A stretch of 64,000 nucleotides of DNA from Actinospica sp035552695 (GCF_035552695.1 NZ_DASZKT010000010.1:15927-79926), one strand, 5' to 3'. Positions 18,058 to 26,745 are shown, counted from the first letter of the stretch. Notes: a model not told the origin generated them from the sequence alone. Translations and numbers: made by a program.

Positions 18058-18073
18058 GAACGAAACGGTACAG

Positions 18074-18118
18074 GCGTCTTGGACGCTTGTCTAGTACAGT
18101 TGTGCAAGACGGCCGTCT
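18074..18118. promoter_or_regulatory. twin palindromes between the MFS and TetR genes
   Basis: GCGTC-TTG-GACGC at 18074-18086 and the perfect 12-bp palindrome AGACGGCCGTCT at 18107-18118 lie in the 84-base divergent gap, with centres about 33 bases apart. This is the usual place for a TetR dimer to repress both genes. Inferred from symmetry only. Confidence 0.45.
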
Positions 18119-18141
18119 GAGACCGTGCTAGGCTGTTTGAC

Positions 18142-18717
18142 ATGGGAAACCGGGAAGCCCTGCTGGAGGGCGCGAAGCGCTGCCTGCTCGAGAAGGGCTA
18201 CGCCAAGACCACCGCCCGGGACATCGCGGACTCGGCGGGCGTGAGCCTGGCGGCGATCGGCTACCACTACGGCTCGAAGGAGTCGCTGCTCGAGCAGGCC
18301 TTCATGGCGTCGATGGAGGAATGGTTCGCCGACGACGAGGCCGATCGGCACGAGGAGTCGGCGGCCGGCTCGCTGGAGCGGTTCCAGGCCTTCTTCGACG
18401 AGGTGCTCTCGACCTTTCCGCAGCAGGAGGCGCTGCTGCGGCTGAACATGGAGATGGGTCTCGAGGGCATGCGCAATCCGTCTCTCGGCGCCTTCATGTC
18501 GCAGGCGCTGCAGGAGGGCCGCCAGGGGCTCGCCGAGGCGCTGGCCGGACTCGATCCGGAGAAGGACGGGGAACTCGCGCAGCGGGTCGGATCGTTCTAC
18601 AGCGTGTTGATGACGGGACTCGTTGCGCAGTACCTCATCGATCGGGAGAGATTTCCGAGCGCGTCCGATTTGACCGAGGGCTTGCGTTACGTCGTTGAAA
18701 GTGCGCGAAAGGGCTAG
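18142..18717 (+). CDS. TetR/AcrR-family transcriptional regulator
   Basis: A 191-residue repressor. The N-terminal HTH spans residues about 6-52 (LLEKGYAKTTARDIADSAG followed by YHYGSKESLLEQAF). The C-terminal helical domain should bind the inducing ligand. It is divergent from the DHA2 exporter with 84 bases between start codons, the standard arrangement for a local efflux repressor. The third positions and length are normal. The ligand is not predictable. Confidence 0.9.
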   Translation: MGNREALLEGAKRCLLEKGYAKTTARDIADSAGVSLAAIGYHYGSKESLLEQAFMASMEEWFADDEADRHEESAAGSLERFQAFFDEVLSTFPQQEALLRLNMEMGLEGMRNPSLGAFMSQALQEGRQGLAEALAGLDPEKDGELAQRVGSFYSVLMTGLVAQYLIDRERFPSASDLTEGLRYVVESARKG

Positions 18718-19187
18718 CTACGGCCAGCCGGAACCGCCGCCCGACGCCTCGCGGCGGCGACCCGACACCCGTGCGGCGATTGCGCGCGACGCCCCGGCGA
18801 TGGTAAGCCGGAGCGAGACAACATCCGTCTCAAGGCTGGACGGTCGCAACCTCCGTAGTCATATGATGACAGCACGTGAAAATGGCACGTCATCCACGGC
18901 GCGGCGGTTCCGTTCTCCCCGAAGGCACGGGTGACCTGCCGGAACCGCCCTAGCGAAGGGGTTGGAAGGATGCGCCACCGCCTCGGCTCGGCCTCCCCGG
19001 CCGCGGGCCTCGCGCGCTCCTCCCGGGCCCTGCGGGGGGCGCTGGAGCGCGCGCAATCCCATCCCCTCGCCCACGGGCGAGGGCGCCGTTCAAGCGGCGC
19101 GAGAGGCGGCGTGCGCGGCGTCGCGGGCGTAGCCGGAGCGGGCCGCCGGCACGGCGAAGTCTCTTTCTTCCTCCGGGGCGCCGCGAC
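18718..19187. promoter_or_regulatory. 470-base non-coding region with long-range stems upstream of the GGDEF/EAL gene
   Basis: No convincing gene is seen here. A perfect 10-bp inverted repeat pairs 18903-18912 with 18940-18949 around a 27-base centre. A second tight hairpin joins 19064-19072 to 19075-19083. Both would lie in the 5' leader of the c-di-GMP gene at 19188. They could be a structured leader, an attenuator, or a terminator for the TetR transcript. I could not match them to a known riboswitch class by eye. Confidence 0.4.
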
Positions 19188-21293
19188 GTGACCAACACCA
19201 CTTCTCCGCAGCGGATCGCCACGGCCTGGTTCAAGGCCCTCGCAGAGATCGGCGGAGTGCCGGGCAGCGCCGCGCGGTCCCGGGGTCTGCTGCAGGAGCT
19301 GGCCGGGCGGATCCTGGCCGCACCCGACAAGACCGAGCCGATGCGCGACCTCGGCGCCGCGGCCGGGCGGGCGCTGGTGGACGGGAACTACACGCAGCCC
19401 GAGTCGATAGCGATGACGGTGGCCGTGCTCGAACAGAACCTGCCCGACGAGCTGAGCCGCGAGTCGCGCACCGCGCTGTTCGCGGGGCTGGCCTCGGGCT
19501 ACGCGAACGCGCTGCGCGAGCGCACCCGGGCCGAACAGGAGCTGATCCGGCAGGCGGTGCTCAGCGCGCACCGCACCGGCGAGGGCCGGTTCCGTGCCGT
19601 GTTCCGCAACGCCGCGCTGGGCATCGGCGTGGTGGACGGCACCGGCCGGCTCCTCGAGGTCAACGAGCGGCTCGCCCGGATCCTCGGCCAGGACGCCCCG
19701 GCCGTGCGCGGCCGGACCGTGGACGAGTTCCGCGACGCGGACGACAGGCCGGAGTTCTGCAACGCGGTGCGCGACCTGCTGGCCGGCCGGCGCGGCCACT
19801 ACAGCGCGGAGAAGCGGTTCACCGCGGCGGACGGCACGGTCACCTGGACCCGGATGCAGGCCAGCACGGTGCGCGCGGCGGACGGCTCGGTCGAGCTGCT
19901 GATCATGATGTTCGAGGACATCACCGAGCAGCGCCGGATGAACCAGAAGCTGCTGCATCAGGCCACGCACGACTCGCTCACCGGCCTGCCGAACCGGACC
20001 ATGCTGCTCGACCGGCTCTCCGAGCTGCTGGACGAGGCCAAGCCGGACGAGCGGATCGGCCTGGCCTTCCTGGACCTGGACGGCTTCAAGGGCGTCAACG
20101 ACACCCTCGGGCACGAGGCGGGCGACCGGCTGCTCGCCGAGGTGGCCCGCCGACTGAGTCAGGCCACTGATCCGGAGCGGCACCTGGTGGCGCGGATGGG
20201 CGGCGACGAGTTCGTCATCCTGGTCGAGCGCACCACGAGTTCGGCCTGCGTCACGGACGTGGCCGATGCCGCGCTCGAGGCCCTGCAGGAGCCGATCATC
20301 CTGGACGGCCGGCGGCTGTCGATAACCGCGAGCCTCGGCCTGGTGGAGCGTCCCGCGGCCGGGGCCAAGCCGGTGGAGCTGCTGCGCGCCGCGGACATGA
20401 CGCTGTACTGGGCGAAGTCCGACGGCAAGGCGCGCTGGGCGCTGTTCGACGAGGAGCGCAACGAGCGCGAGGTGGCGCGGTACGCGCTGTCCCAGGCGCT
20501 GCCCGCGGCGCTCGAGCACGACGAGCTGTTCCTGGAGTACCAGCCGATCGTGGATCTGCACGACGGCACGACGTACGCGATGGAGGCCCTGGTCCGCTGG
20601 AACCATCCGGTGCGCGGGCTGCTCGGCCCGGGCGAGTTCGTGCCGCTGGCCGAGGACACCGGGATGATCGTGGCGCTCGGCCGCTGGGTGCTGCGCCGCG
20701 CGGTGCAGGACGCCGCCTCCTGGCCGGCCGCGGCGAACGGGCGCAGGCTCACCGTGGCGGTCAACGTGGCGGTGCGCCAGGTGCACGAGCCTGACCTGTG
20801 CGCGGACGTGACCGAGGCCCTGGAATCCTCCGGCCTGCCCGCGGAGCTGCTGCAGCTGGAGATCACCGAGACCGCGGTGATGAGCCCCGGCGAGAGCGGC
20901 CGTCCGGCGCTGGAGACGCTCAGGGCCCTGTCGGAGCTCGGCGTGCGGATCGCGATCGACGACTTCGGCACCGGCTACTCGAACCTCGCCTACCTGCACC
21001 GGCTCCCGGCCAGCACGCTGAAGATCGACTACTCTTTCGTCAAGGCCCTGACGCAGCCCGCGGCGACCCGGCACGACTCGGCCGAGGCGATCGTCACCAG
21101 CCTGATCAACCTGGCGCACGCCTGCGGGATGACGGTGACGGCGGAGGGCGTGGAGACCCCGGTGCAGGCGGCGATCCTGCGCGAGCTCGGCGCCGAGCGG
21201 GCGCAGGGCTTCCTCTACTCGCGCGCCGTGCCGCACGACCGGGTGCCGGACTTCTGCTCAGGGTTCGAACTCGCGGAGACCACGCAGGGCTGA
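19188..21293 (+). CDS. PAS-GGDEF-EAL cyclic-di-GMP turnover protein
   Basis: A 701-residue, apparently cytoplasmic composite protein. Residues about 1-125 are a helical N-terminal region, about 135-250 a PAS sensor domain (FRNAALGIGVVDGTGRLLEVN), about 260-425 a diguanylate cyclase domain with intact GGDEF at 338-342, and about 440-690 an EAL phosphodiesterase domain with EAL at 466-468, DDFGTGYSNL and AEGVET. No RxxD inhibitory site precedes GGDEF. Catalytic motifs of both halves look intact, so net direction cannot be told. Streptomyces relatives regulate development. The GTG start has only a weak ribosome-binding site. Confidence 0.93.
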   Translation: MTNTTSPQRIATAWFKALAEIGGVPGSAARSRGLLQELAGRILAAPDKTEPMRDLGAAAGRALVDGNYTQPESIAMTVAVLEQNLPDELSRESRTALFAGLASGYANALRERTRAEQELIRQAVLSAHRTGEGRFRAVFRNAALGIGVVDGTGRLLEVNERLARILGQDAPAVRGRTVDEFRDADDRPEFCNAVRDLLAGRRGHYSAEKRFTAADGTVTWTRMQASTVRAADGSVELLIMMFEDITEQRRMNQKLLHQATHDSLTGLPNRTMLLDRLSELLDEAKPDERIGLAFLDLDGFKGVNDTLGHEAGDRLLAEVARRLSQATDPERHLVARMGGDEFVILVERTTSSACVTDVADAALEALQEPIILDGRRLSITASLGLVERPAAGAKPVELLRAADMTLYWAKSDGKARWALFDEERNEREVARYALSQALPAALEHDELFLEYQPIVDLHDGTTYAMEALVRWNHPVRGLLGPGEFVPLAEDTGMIVALGRWVLRRAVQDAASWPAAANGRRLTVAVNVAVRQVHEPDLCADVTEALESSGLPAELLQLEITETAVMSPGESGRPALETLRALSELGVRIAIDDFGTGYSNLAYLHRLPASTLKIDYSFVKALTQPAATRHDSAEAIVTSLINLAHACGMTVTAEGVETPVQAAILRELGAERAQGFLYSRAVPHDRVPDFCSGFELAETTQG

Positions 21294-21303
21294 AAGTCGA
21301 ACT

Positions 21304-21332
21304 GAATCGCGCCGAATCGCGCCGAATCGCGG
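21304..21332. repeat. triplicated decamer after the GGDEF/EAL gene
   Basis: GAATCGCGCC is repeated in tandem starting at 21304 and 21314, with a partial third copy at 21324. A short tandem duplication just after the stop codon; no function seen. Confidence 0.6.
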
Positions 21333-21394
21333 ATGCGTGACGTTCGGGCCAACACCGCGAAAACCGCAGGTGAACGACGTAAGCCCATTGGAAC

Positions 21395-21432
21395 GGCGGG
21401 GCCGTCACGTCACACGACGCGACGGCTCCGCC
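21395..21432. terminator. terminator between convergent genes
   Basis: A 12-bp stem with one G-T pair joins 21395-21406 to 21421-21432, followed on the plus strand by TTCGTTCT. It lies between the GGDEF/EAL gene and the opposing glycosidase-like remnant. Confidence 0.65.
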
Positions 21433-21471
21433 TTCGTTCTCTGTCAGGCGCCCGGCAGGCCATCCAGCGGA

Positions 21472-21975
21472 CTACTGCGCGCAGGTCCACTCCGGCTTGA
21501 GCGTGACGGTCAGGATCGTGCGGTACTCGGCGGCCTGCGCCGCAGGGACCGTGTAGAGCGCGCTCGAGTTCGTGCCGAGGACGTCGCCGGTGCCGGGCAG
21601 CGGCTTCGGCGTCGAGTAGCCCGCGAAGACCATGGTCAGCGTGCCGTTCGCGTTCCGCACCACCGTCGGGTCGTAGACGCGGCCCGAGTAGTAGCCGGTG
21701 ATGCCGAGGGCGCCGCCGTTCACGGACTGCTGCCGCAGCGCCGAGAAGGTGTAGTCGGTGCCGATCAGCTTCTGCGGCGCGCTCCAGTGGACGCCGTCCT
21801 TGGAGGACGAGTAGAAGATCTGGTTGAACGCGTCGCTGTCGCCGTCCGCGGCGTAGGCGCCGGACACGAACAGGCCGTAGCTGCCGTCCGGGTTGGTGAT
21901 GACCGTGCCGCGCGAACCGATCCATCGCAGCACGCTGTTGCTGTTGCCCGCCGGGTCGTTCAGGCCGGAGACCTG
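21472..21975 (-). pseudogene. C-terminal remnant of a secreted beta-propeller/sialidase-like protein
   Basis: About 165 residues of propeller sequence remain: an Asp-box-like YSSSKDGVHWSAP blade, DPTVVRNANGTLTMVFAGY, and a terminal cysteine region. They resemble the last blades of exo-sialidase or GH43-like proteins. There is no signal peptide, start or 5' half: the frame runs up to about 21975, where the sequence changes to the start of the opposing ABC fragment. The first possible start (GTG 21933) lies inside a blade. Read as a 5'-truncated gene. The exact family is uncertain. Confidence 0.65.
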
Positions 21976-21992
21976 GCCGAGAGGTCGGTGAA

Positions 21993-22880
21993 GTGCCGGC
22001 GGTCGCGGACCTCGCGCAGACCGGGATGCACCACGCGCAGGGCGGCTGGGTGGAGTTCGACTCGGTGACCTTCCGCTACCCGGACCAGCCGAAGCCGGCC
22101 GTGCGCGATGTGAGCCTGGTCGCCGCGCCGGGCAGGCTGGTGCTCGTCACCGGGTCGAGCGGCGCGGGAAAGTCCACGCTGACCCAGCTGCTGCTGCGCT
22201 TCCACGATCCCGAGGACGGCTCGATCCGGCTGGACGGCACCGACATCAGGAACCTGACGCTGCGACGGCTGCGCAGCAGTGTGACGCTGATGCTGCAGGA
22301 GACGATGCTGTTCGACGGCACGATCCGGGACAACATCGCGTACGGCGATCCGACGGCGACCGACGAGCGGATCGCCGAGGCGGCGCGGATAGCGGACGCG
22401 GCCGGGTTCATCGAGGCGCTGCCGCAGGGTTACGACACGATCGTCGGCCAGGGCGGCGGCAATCTGTCCGGCGGCCAGCGGCAGCGGCTCGCGATCGCCC
22501 GGGCGCTGCTGCGCAACACACCCGTCCTCGTGCTCGACGAGCCGACCACCGGGCTCGACGCGGTCGCCGCGCGCAAGGTGATCGCGCCGCTGCGTCGCCT
22601 GATGGCCGGCCGTACCACGATCCTGATCAGCCACGATCTGCATCTGGCGCACGACGCGGACGAGATCCTGGTGGTGGATCAGGGCCGGATCGTGCAGCGC
22701 GGAACGCATGCGCGACTGGCGGCGGTCGGCGGGAAGTACGCCGAGCTGTGGCAGGCGCAGAGCGCCGGAGTGGTGGAGCCCGTTTCGCGGGAGCGGGAAC
22801 CTGCGGTTCAGGTCGGGCGGCCGCTCACGCTGCCGTTCGCCGAGCCCTCGCTCTGGCGGCCCGCGCCCGCTCAGCCGTGA
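21993..22880 (+). pseudogene. ABC exporter nucleotide-binding domain lacking its membrane half
   Basis: About 295 residues containing a complete ATP-binding domain: GSSGAGKST Walker A, a Q-loop (LMLQETMLF), LSGGQRQRLAIARALL signature, VLVLDEPTTGLD Walker B and the ISHD switch. The N-terminal stretch WVEFDSVTFRYPDQP is the linker normally found between the transmembrane and ATPase halves of fused exporters. No transmembrane segment precedes it: upstream the sequence runs straight into the opposing glycosidase remnant. The motifs are intact, so it may still be expressed, but it looks 5'-truncated. GTG 21993 is an arbitrary first start. Confidence 0.65.
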
Positions 22881-23509
22881 TAGGCCGCGAGCAGCTGGCG
22901 TTCCGAGTCGTCGAGGTATTCCCGCAACAGCTTCTCCGCACCCGCGATATCGCCGCTCAGCAGCGCGGCGAGCACCGCGCGGTTGCGGCCGATGTAGGGC
23001 TCGTGGAATCTCCGCGGGTCCTTCATCACGTGGAAGACGAGGCGCAGTTCGGCCAGGATCTGTGCCATGAACTCCTCGACCCGCTCACCGCCCGCGAGCC
23101 CGACGAGCTCGCGGTGGAACCGCATGTTCGCCGTGCCGACGTCGTGCCAGCGACCTTCCTCGGCGGCCTTCTCCGCCTCGCGCACCGAGTCGGCGACCTT
23201 GCCGAACTTGCCGGATTCCGGCTTGCCGCTCTCGCGCAGCGCGGCCATCTCGATCATTCGTCGCACGCGGTAGAGCTCGACGACGTCCCGCTCCGACAGG
23301 GTCCGCACGAAGACGCCGCGATTGAGCTCGTAGACCAGCAGCCGCTCGTACGTCAGGAGCCGGAAGGCCTCGCGCAGCGTGTTGCGGGACACGCCGAGAT
23401 CCTCGGCCATCGCCTCCTCGATCAGCCGCGTGCCGGGCGTCAGCTCGCCGGCGGTTATCCGGTCGCGCAGGATCACGGCCATCCGCTCCGCGGTGCTGCC
23501 ACTGTTCAC
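22871..23509 (-). CDS. GntR/FadR-family regulator of the 5-oxoprolinase operon
   Basis: A 212-residue regulator with an N-terminal winged helix (residues about 8-72, IEEAMAEDLGVSRNTLREAFRLL) and a C-terminal FCD effector domain (residues about 80-205) with the spaced histidines of metal- or ligand-binding FCD proteins (MRFHREL, FHVMKD). GTG at 23509 overlaps the stop of pxpC by four bases, so it is the last gene of the pxp operon and is likely autoregulated. A perfect FadR-type operator lies upstream of the operon's first gene at 26565-26575. The effector may be oxoproline or glutamate, by context only. Confidence 0.9.
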   Translation of the reverse strand: MNSGSTAERMAVILRDRITAGELTPGTRLIEEAMAEDLGVSRNTLREAFRLLTYERLLVYELNRGVFVRTLSERDVVELYRVRRMIEMAALRESGKPESGKFGKVADSVREAEKAAEEGRWHDVGTANMRFHRELVGLAGGERVEEFMAQILAELRLVFHVMKDPRRFHEPYIGRNRAVLAALLSGDIAGAEKLLREYLDDSERQLLAAYHG

Positions 23510-24336
23510 ATACAAAATCTCACTCCGTCTCCGGCGCGCAGTTGGCCGGCTCGATCCAGATCCGCGTCCGCGACGACCGCGATGACCGGATACCCGCCGG
23601 TCACGGGATGGTCGGCGAGGAACAGGATCGGCCGACCGTCCGGCGGCACCTGGAGCGCGCCGCACACCGCGCCCTCCGAGGGCAGTTCCCCGGACACCCG
23701 CCGCTTGAGCTCCGGGCCGTCGAGGCGCACGCCGACACGATTGCTGTCCTTCGTCACGACGTAGGCCGATTCGGTGAGAGAGGCGAGCGCGTCGGGCACG
23801 AACCAGTCGTCGCGCGGGCCCGGCAGCACGCGCAGGACGGCCGGGCCGAGACCCGTCGGCGGCGCGAGATCGACGTTCGGGAAGTCCTTGCCGGGGCTGC
23901 CGATCGGCAGCCGCATCCCGGTCTCCAGCACCGCCGGGCCGATTCCGGCCAGCACGTCGGTGGAACGTGAGCCGAGCACTTCGGGCACGTCGATTCCGCC
24001 GCGTACGGCCAGGTACGTGCGCAGGCCCTCGCTCGGGATCCCGACCGCGAGCTCCTGACCGGCGGCCACGTGGACGGGGCCGTTCATCGCCACACCGGGG
24101 CACGGCGCTCCGGTCAGCGCGATGGTCGCGGCGGCATCGAAGCGGATGCGCAGGCCGCCGTAGGTCAACTCCAGCGCGGCGGCGTCCTCGGGATTGCCGA
24201 CGAGCCGGTTGGCCAGCCGCAGGCTGCCGCGATCGGCCGCGCCGGACGGGCCGACCCCGACCGACGCGAGCCCGGGACGGCCGAGGTCCTGAACCGTCGT
24301 CAGCGGTCCGGGACTCAGTACATGTATACCGTTCAC
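23506..24336 (-). CDS. pxpC: 5-oxoprolinase subunit C (biotin-dependent carboxyltransferase/KipA family)
   Basis: A 276-residue AHS2-domain protein. Seen: VLSPGPLTTVQDLGRPG at the start, GPSGAADRGSLRLANRLVGN, YLAVRGGIDVP, and the KDSNRVGVRLDG and DHPVTGGYPVIAVV segments typical of PxpC/KipA. With PxpA and PxpB it forms the ATP-dependent 5-oxoprolinase that opens 5-oxoproline to glutamate. The GTG at 24336 is two bases beyond the pxpB stop. An upstream open frame to 24411 lies within pxpB. Confidence 0.9.
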   Translation of the reverse strand: MNGIHVLSPGPLTTVQDLGRPGLASVGVGPSGAADRGSLRLANRLVGNPEDAAALELTYGGLRIRFDAAATIALTGAPCPGVAMNGPVHVAAGQELAVGIPSEGLRTYLAVRGGIDVPEVLGSRSTDVLAGIGPAVLETGMRLPIGSPGKDFPNVDLAPPTGLGPAVLRVLPGPRDDWFVPDALASLTESAYVVTKDSNRVGVRLDGPELKRRVSGELPSEGAVCGALQVPPDGRPILFLADHPVTGGYPVIAVVADADLDRAGQLRAGDGVRFCM

Positions 24337-24337
24337 G

Positions 24338-24994
24338 CTATCGCTCCGCCGCCTGCTCGAAGCGGACGCGCGTACCTGGCGTGAGCAGCGCCGGAGGTTG
24401 CCGCTCGACATCCCACATGACCGTCGTCGTGCGGCCGAGCAGGTGCCAGCCGCCGGGCGAACTGCTCGGGTAGACGCTGGCGAACCGGTCGGCGACGGCC
24501 ACCGACCCGGCGGGGATGCGCGTGCGCGGGACGGAGCGGCGCGGCAGCCGTAACGCGGGATCCAGGCCGGTCAGGTAGCCGAATCCGGGTGCGAACCCGC
24601 AGAACGCGACGACGTACTCCCCCGCCGCGTGCCGACGTACGACCTCTTCGACGCTCAGCGCCGTACGGCTCGCGATATCGGCCAGGTCGGGTCCGTCGTA
24701 GACGACCGGAATGGTGACGACAGGTCCCTGATCTGGCCCCTGATCTAGCCCCTGATCCGCTGCCGCCTCGTACTTGTCGGCGCGCGCGGCCGCGTCCTCG
24801 AGCCGCCTGCGCAGAGCCGCGGACTCCGTGCGCGCCGGATCGAAGACGACCATGACCGTCTCCGCCGCCGGAATCGCGTCGATCAGCCCTTCCGGCGGAT
24901 CGGCCCGCAGCTCGAGGTAGAGGCCTGTGACCTGCTCGGCTTCGTCGAGGCAGACCAGCAGCGCACTCGATCCGGCAGCCCTGATCTGGATCAC
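24338..24994 (-). CDS. pxpB: 5-oxoprolinase subunit B (KipI/AHS1 family)
   Basis: A 218-residue AHS1-domain protein, partner of PxpC. The diagnostic CGFAPGFGYLTGL motif is near residue 130, followed by PRRSVPRTRIPAGSVAVAD and PGGWHLLGRT. A short Gln/Asp/Gly repeat (GLDQGPDQGP) interrupts the linker between the two halves of the domain. The ATG overlaps the pxpA stop by four bases, so the subunits are translationally coupled. Confidence 0.9.
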   Translation of the reverse strand: MIQIRAAGSSALLVCLDEAEQVTGLYLELRADPPEGLIDAIPAAETVMVVFDPARTESAALRRRLEDAAARADKYEAAADQGLDQGPDQGPVVTIPVVYDGPDLADIASRTALSVEEVVRRHAAGEYVVAFCGFAPGFGYLTGLDPALRLPRRSVPRTRIPAGSVAVADRFASVYPSSSPGGWHLLGRTTTVMWDVERQPPALLTPGTRVRFEQAAER

Positions 24995-25767
24995 GCGGCT
25001 CCTCCGGCACCGACGAACGGCTTGAGCGTGATGCCCTCGGCGACCAGCGTGCCGCGTACCCGACGCGCGATGGCGACCGCGCCGGGCGTGTCGCCGTGCA
25101 CGCAGATCGTCTGCGCACTGATGTGTACCTTCGTGCCGTCGATCGACTCGATCTCGCCGCTGCGGGCCATCTCGGCGCAGCGTGCGGCGATGGCGTCGAC
25201 GTCGTGCAGGACGGAGCCGGTCGTGCCGCGCGAGACGAGGTGGCCGTCGGCCGTGTAGGCGCGATCGGCGAATGCCTCGGCGACGGTCGCGACCCCGGCG
25301 TCGCCGACATCACGCAATCCGGATGATCCGGCCAGCCCCACGACGTGCAGATCCGGGTTGTAGCGCAGCACGGCCTCGGCCAACGCACGGGCGTATACGG
25401 GCTCTACGGCGATGGTGTTGTAGAGCGCGCCGTGCGGCTTCACGTAGCTGACGGTCGCTCCCGCCATCCGCGCGAAACCGTCGAGCGCGCCGATCTGATA
25501 GACGATGTCGTTGGTCAGGTCGCTTTCCGAGACCTCGATGCGCCGCCGCCCGAAACCGACCAGATCGCGGTACCCGACGTGCGCCCCGATCGCGGCGCCG
25601 TTCTCGACCGCGACGTCGCACAGCCTCCGCATGATGCTCGGGTCGCCGGCGTGGAAGCCGCACGCGATATTCGCGCTGGTCACGATGGCCAGCAGCGCCT
25701 CGTCGTCGCCCATGGTCCACGCGCCGAAGCCCTCGCCGAGGTCGCAGTTGAGATCGATGGTGGTCAT
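24991..25767 (-). CDS. pxpA: 5-oxoprolinase subunit A (LamB/YcsF family)
   Basis: A 258-residue LamB/YcsF protein. DLNCDLGEGFGAWTMGDD at the N-terminus and NIACGFHAGDP are the family hallmarks, with YVKPHGALYN in the middle and QTICVHGDTPGAV near the C-terminus. It supplies the hydrolytic subunit of the three-part prokaryotic 5-oxoprolinase. It lies 10 bases after the DUF1445 gene and overlaps pxpB by four bases. Confidence 0.93.
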   Translation of the reverse strand: MTTIDLNCDLGEGFGAWTMGDDEALLAIVTSANIACGFHAGDPSIMRRLCDVAVENGAAIGAHVGYRDLVGFGRRRIEVSESDLTNDIVYQIGALDGFARMAGATVSYVKPHGALYNTIAVEPVYARALAEAVLRYNPDLHVVGLAGSSGLRDVGDAGVATVAEAFADRAYTADGHLVSRGTTGSVLHDVDAIAARCAEMARSGEIESIDGTKVHISAQTICVHGDTPGAVAIARRVRGTLVAEGITLKPFVGAGGAA

Positions 25768-25777
25768 GCTGTCTCCC

Positions 25778-26548
25778 TCAGGCGACTCGATAGTCGATGT
25801 CGCGCGCGTCGGTGATGAACATGTGTCCGGGCTCGTGCGTGATCGCGAACGGCGGCGCGGCGCGCATCACAGCGGCCTGTGATGTGACGCCGCACGCCCA
25901 GAAGACCGGCACGTCGCCGTCCTCGAACCGCACCGCGTCGCCGAAATCCGGCTTGTCGAGGTCTGTGATACCGAGCGCTTCAGGTGCGCCGACGTGCACC
26001 GGAGCTCCGTGCACCGCGGGCATCAGGGCCGTGATCGCGGACGCGCGGGCCACCGCGTCGGCGGGCACCGGGCGCATCGAGACGACGAGCGGGCCGTGCA
26101 TCCGTCCGGCCCGACCGCACTCGCGGTTGGTGAGGTACATCGGGACGTTGACACCCTGCTCGACATGCCGCAGCGGCACGCGCGCATCCAGCAGCAGGGT
26201 CTCGAAACTGAAGCTGCACCCGATGAGGAAGGTCACCAGGTCGTCGCGCCACTCGTGGGTGACCTCGCCTGGGCTGTCGACCAGCTTTCCGTGTTCCCAC
26301 ACCCGATACGCGGGTAGGTCCGTGCGCAGATCGGCGCCCGCCGCGAGCGCGGACTCCCACGATCCCGGCTCGGTGACTTCCAACACCGGACACGGCTTCG
26401 GATTCCGCTGCGCGAACAGCAGCATGTCGTACGCGTAATCGCGGGGCAGCGAGATCAGGTTGGCCTGCGTGTGCCCGAGCGCCAGCCCGCTCGTCGGCAC
26501 CACCGCTCCGCCCCGGAACGCCGCCCTCGCCTCAGCCGGAGTACTCAT
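25778..26548 (-). CDS. DUF1445/YcsI-family putative hydro-lyase, first gene of the pxp operon
   Basis: A 256-residue DUF1445 protein (PTSGLALGHTQANLISLPRDYA; FLIGCSFSFETLLL; VPMYLTNREC; FWACGVTSQAA). The family often sits with pxpABC, and a DUF1445 domain also occurs in the animal D-glutamate cyclase DGLUCY, which makes 5-oxo-D-proline. That suggests a role in handling oxoproline or D-glutamate, but the reaction is unproven. ATG at 26548 with GAGGG upstream; the longer frame to 26704 crosses the operator and promoter region. Confidence 0.85.
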   Translation of the reverse strand: MSTPAEARAAFRGGAVVPTSGLALGHTQANLISLPRDYAYDMLLFAQRNPKPCPVLEVTEPGSWESALAAGADLRTDLPAYRVWEHGKLVDSPGEVTHEWRDDLVTFLIGCSFSFETLLLDARVPLRHVEQGVNVPMYLTNRECGRAGRMHGPLVVSMRPVPADAVARASAITALMPAVHGAPVHVGAPEALGITDLDKPDFGDAVRFEDGDVPVFWACGVTSQAAVMRAAPPFAITHEPGHMFITDARDIDYRVA

Positions 26549-26562
26549 ACCCTCACCGTAGA

Positions 26563-26577
26563 GATTGTTCAACAATC
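26563..26577. promoter_or_regulatory. FadR/GntR-type operator upstream of the pxp operon
   Basis: A perfect 15-bp palindrome, GATTGTT-C-AACAATC. Its core TTGTTCAACAA (26565-26575) matches exactly the TNGTNNNACNA consensus described for the FadR subgroup of GntR regulators. It lies 15 bases upstream of the first gene, and the operon's last gene encodes a FadR-type protein. Feedback repression is inferred. Confidence 0.65.
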
Positions 26578-26745
26578 CGGCAAGGGGACGGGGCAAAACG
26601 CACGGAATCCCTCGGGCGTCGGCTAAACGTGTTCGCGGAGACTTTGGCTCCTTTGAGTGAAAGCTCAACCACTTCGCCGGGCCGCGGCCTACGATGATGC
26701 CCACCCATCTACCTTCCCTGACCTTCGCATCGCAGGAACTTCTCT

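Noticed and set aside
16435..18120. Plus-strand open frame of 561 codons
   Set aside because: Antisense to the 14-segment MFS exporter. Its His/Asp/Gln-rich sequence is the mirror of hydrophobic codons.
18714..21236. Minus-strand open frame of 840 codons
   Set aside because: It is antisense to the PAS-GGDEF-EAL gene, whose motifs are intact. The antisense product is His/Arg/Gly-rich low complexity, the usual shadow of a GC-rich gene.
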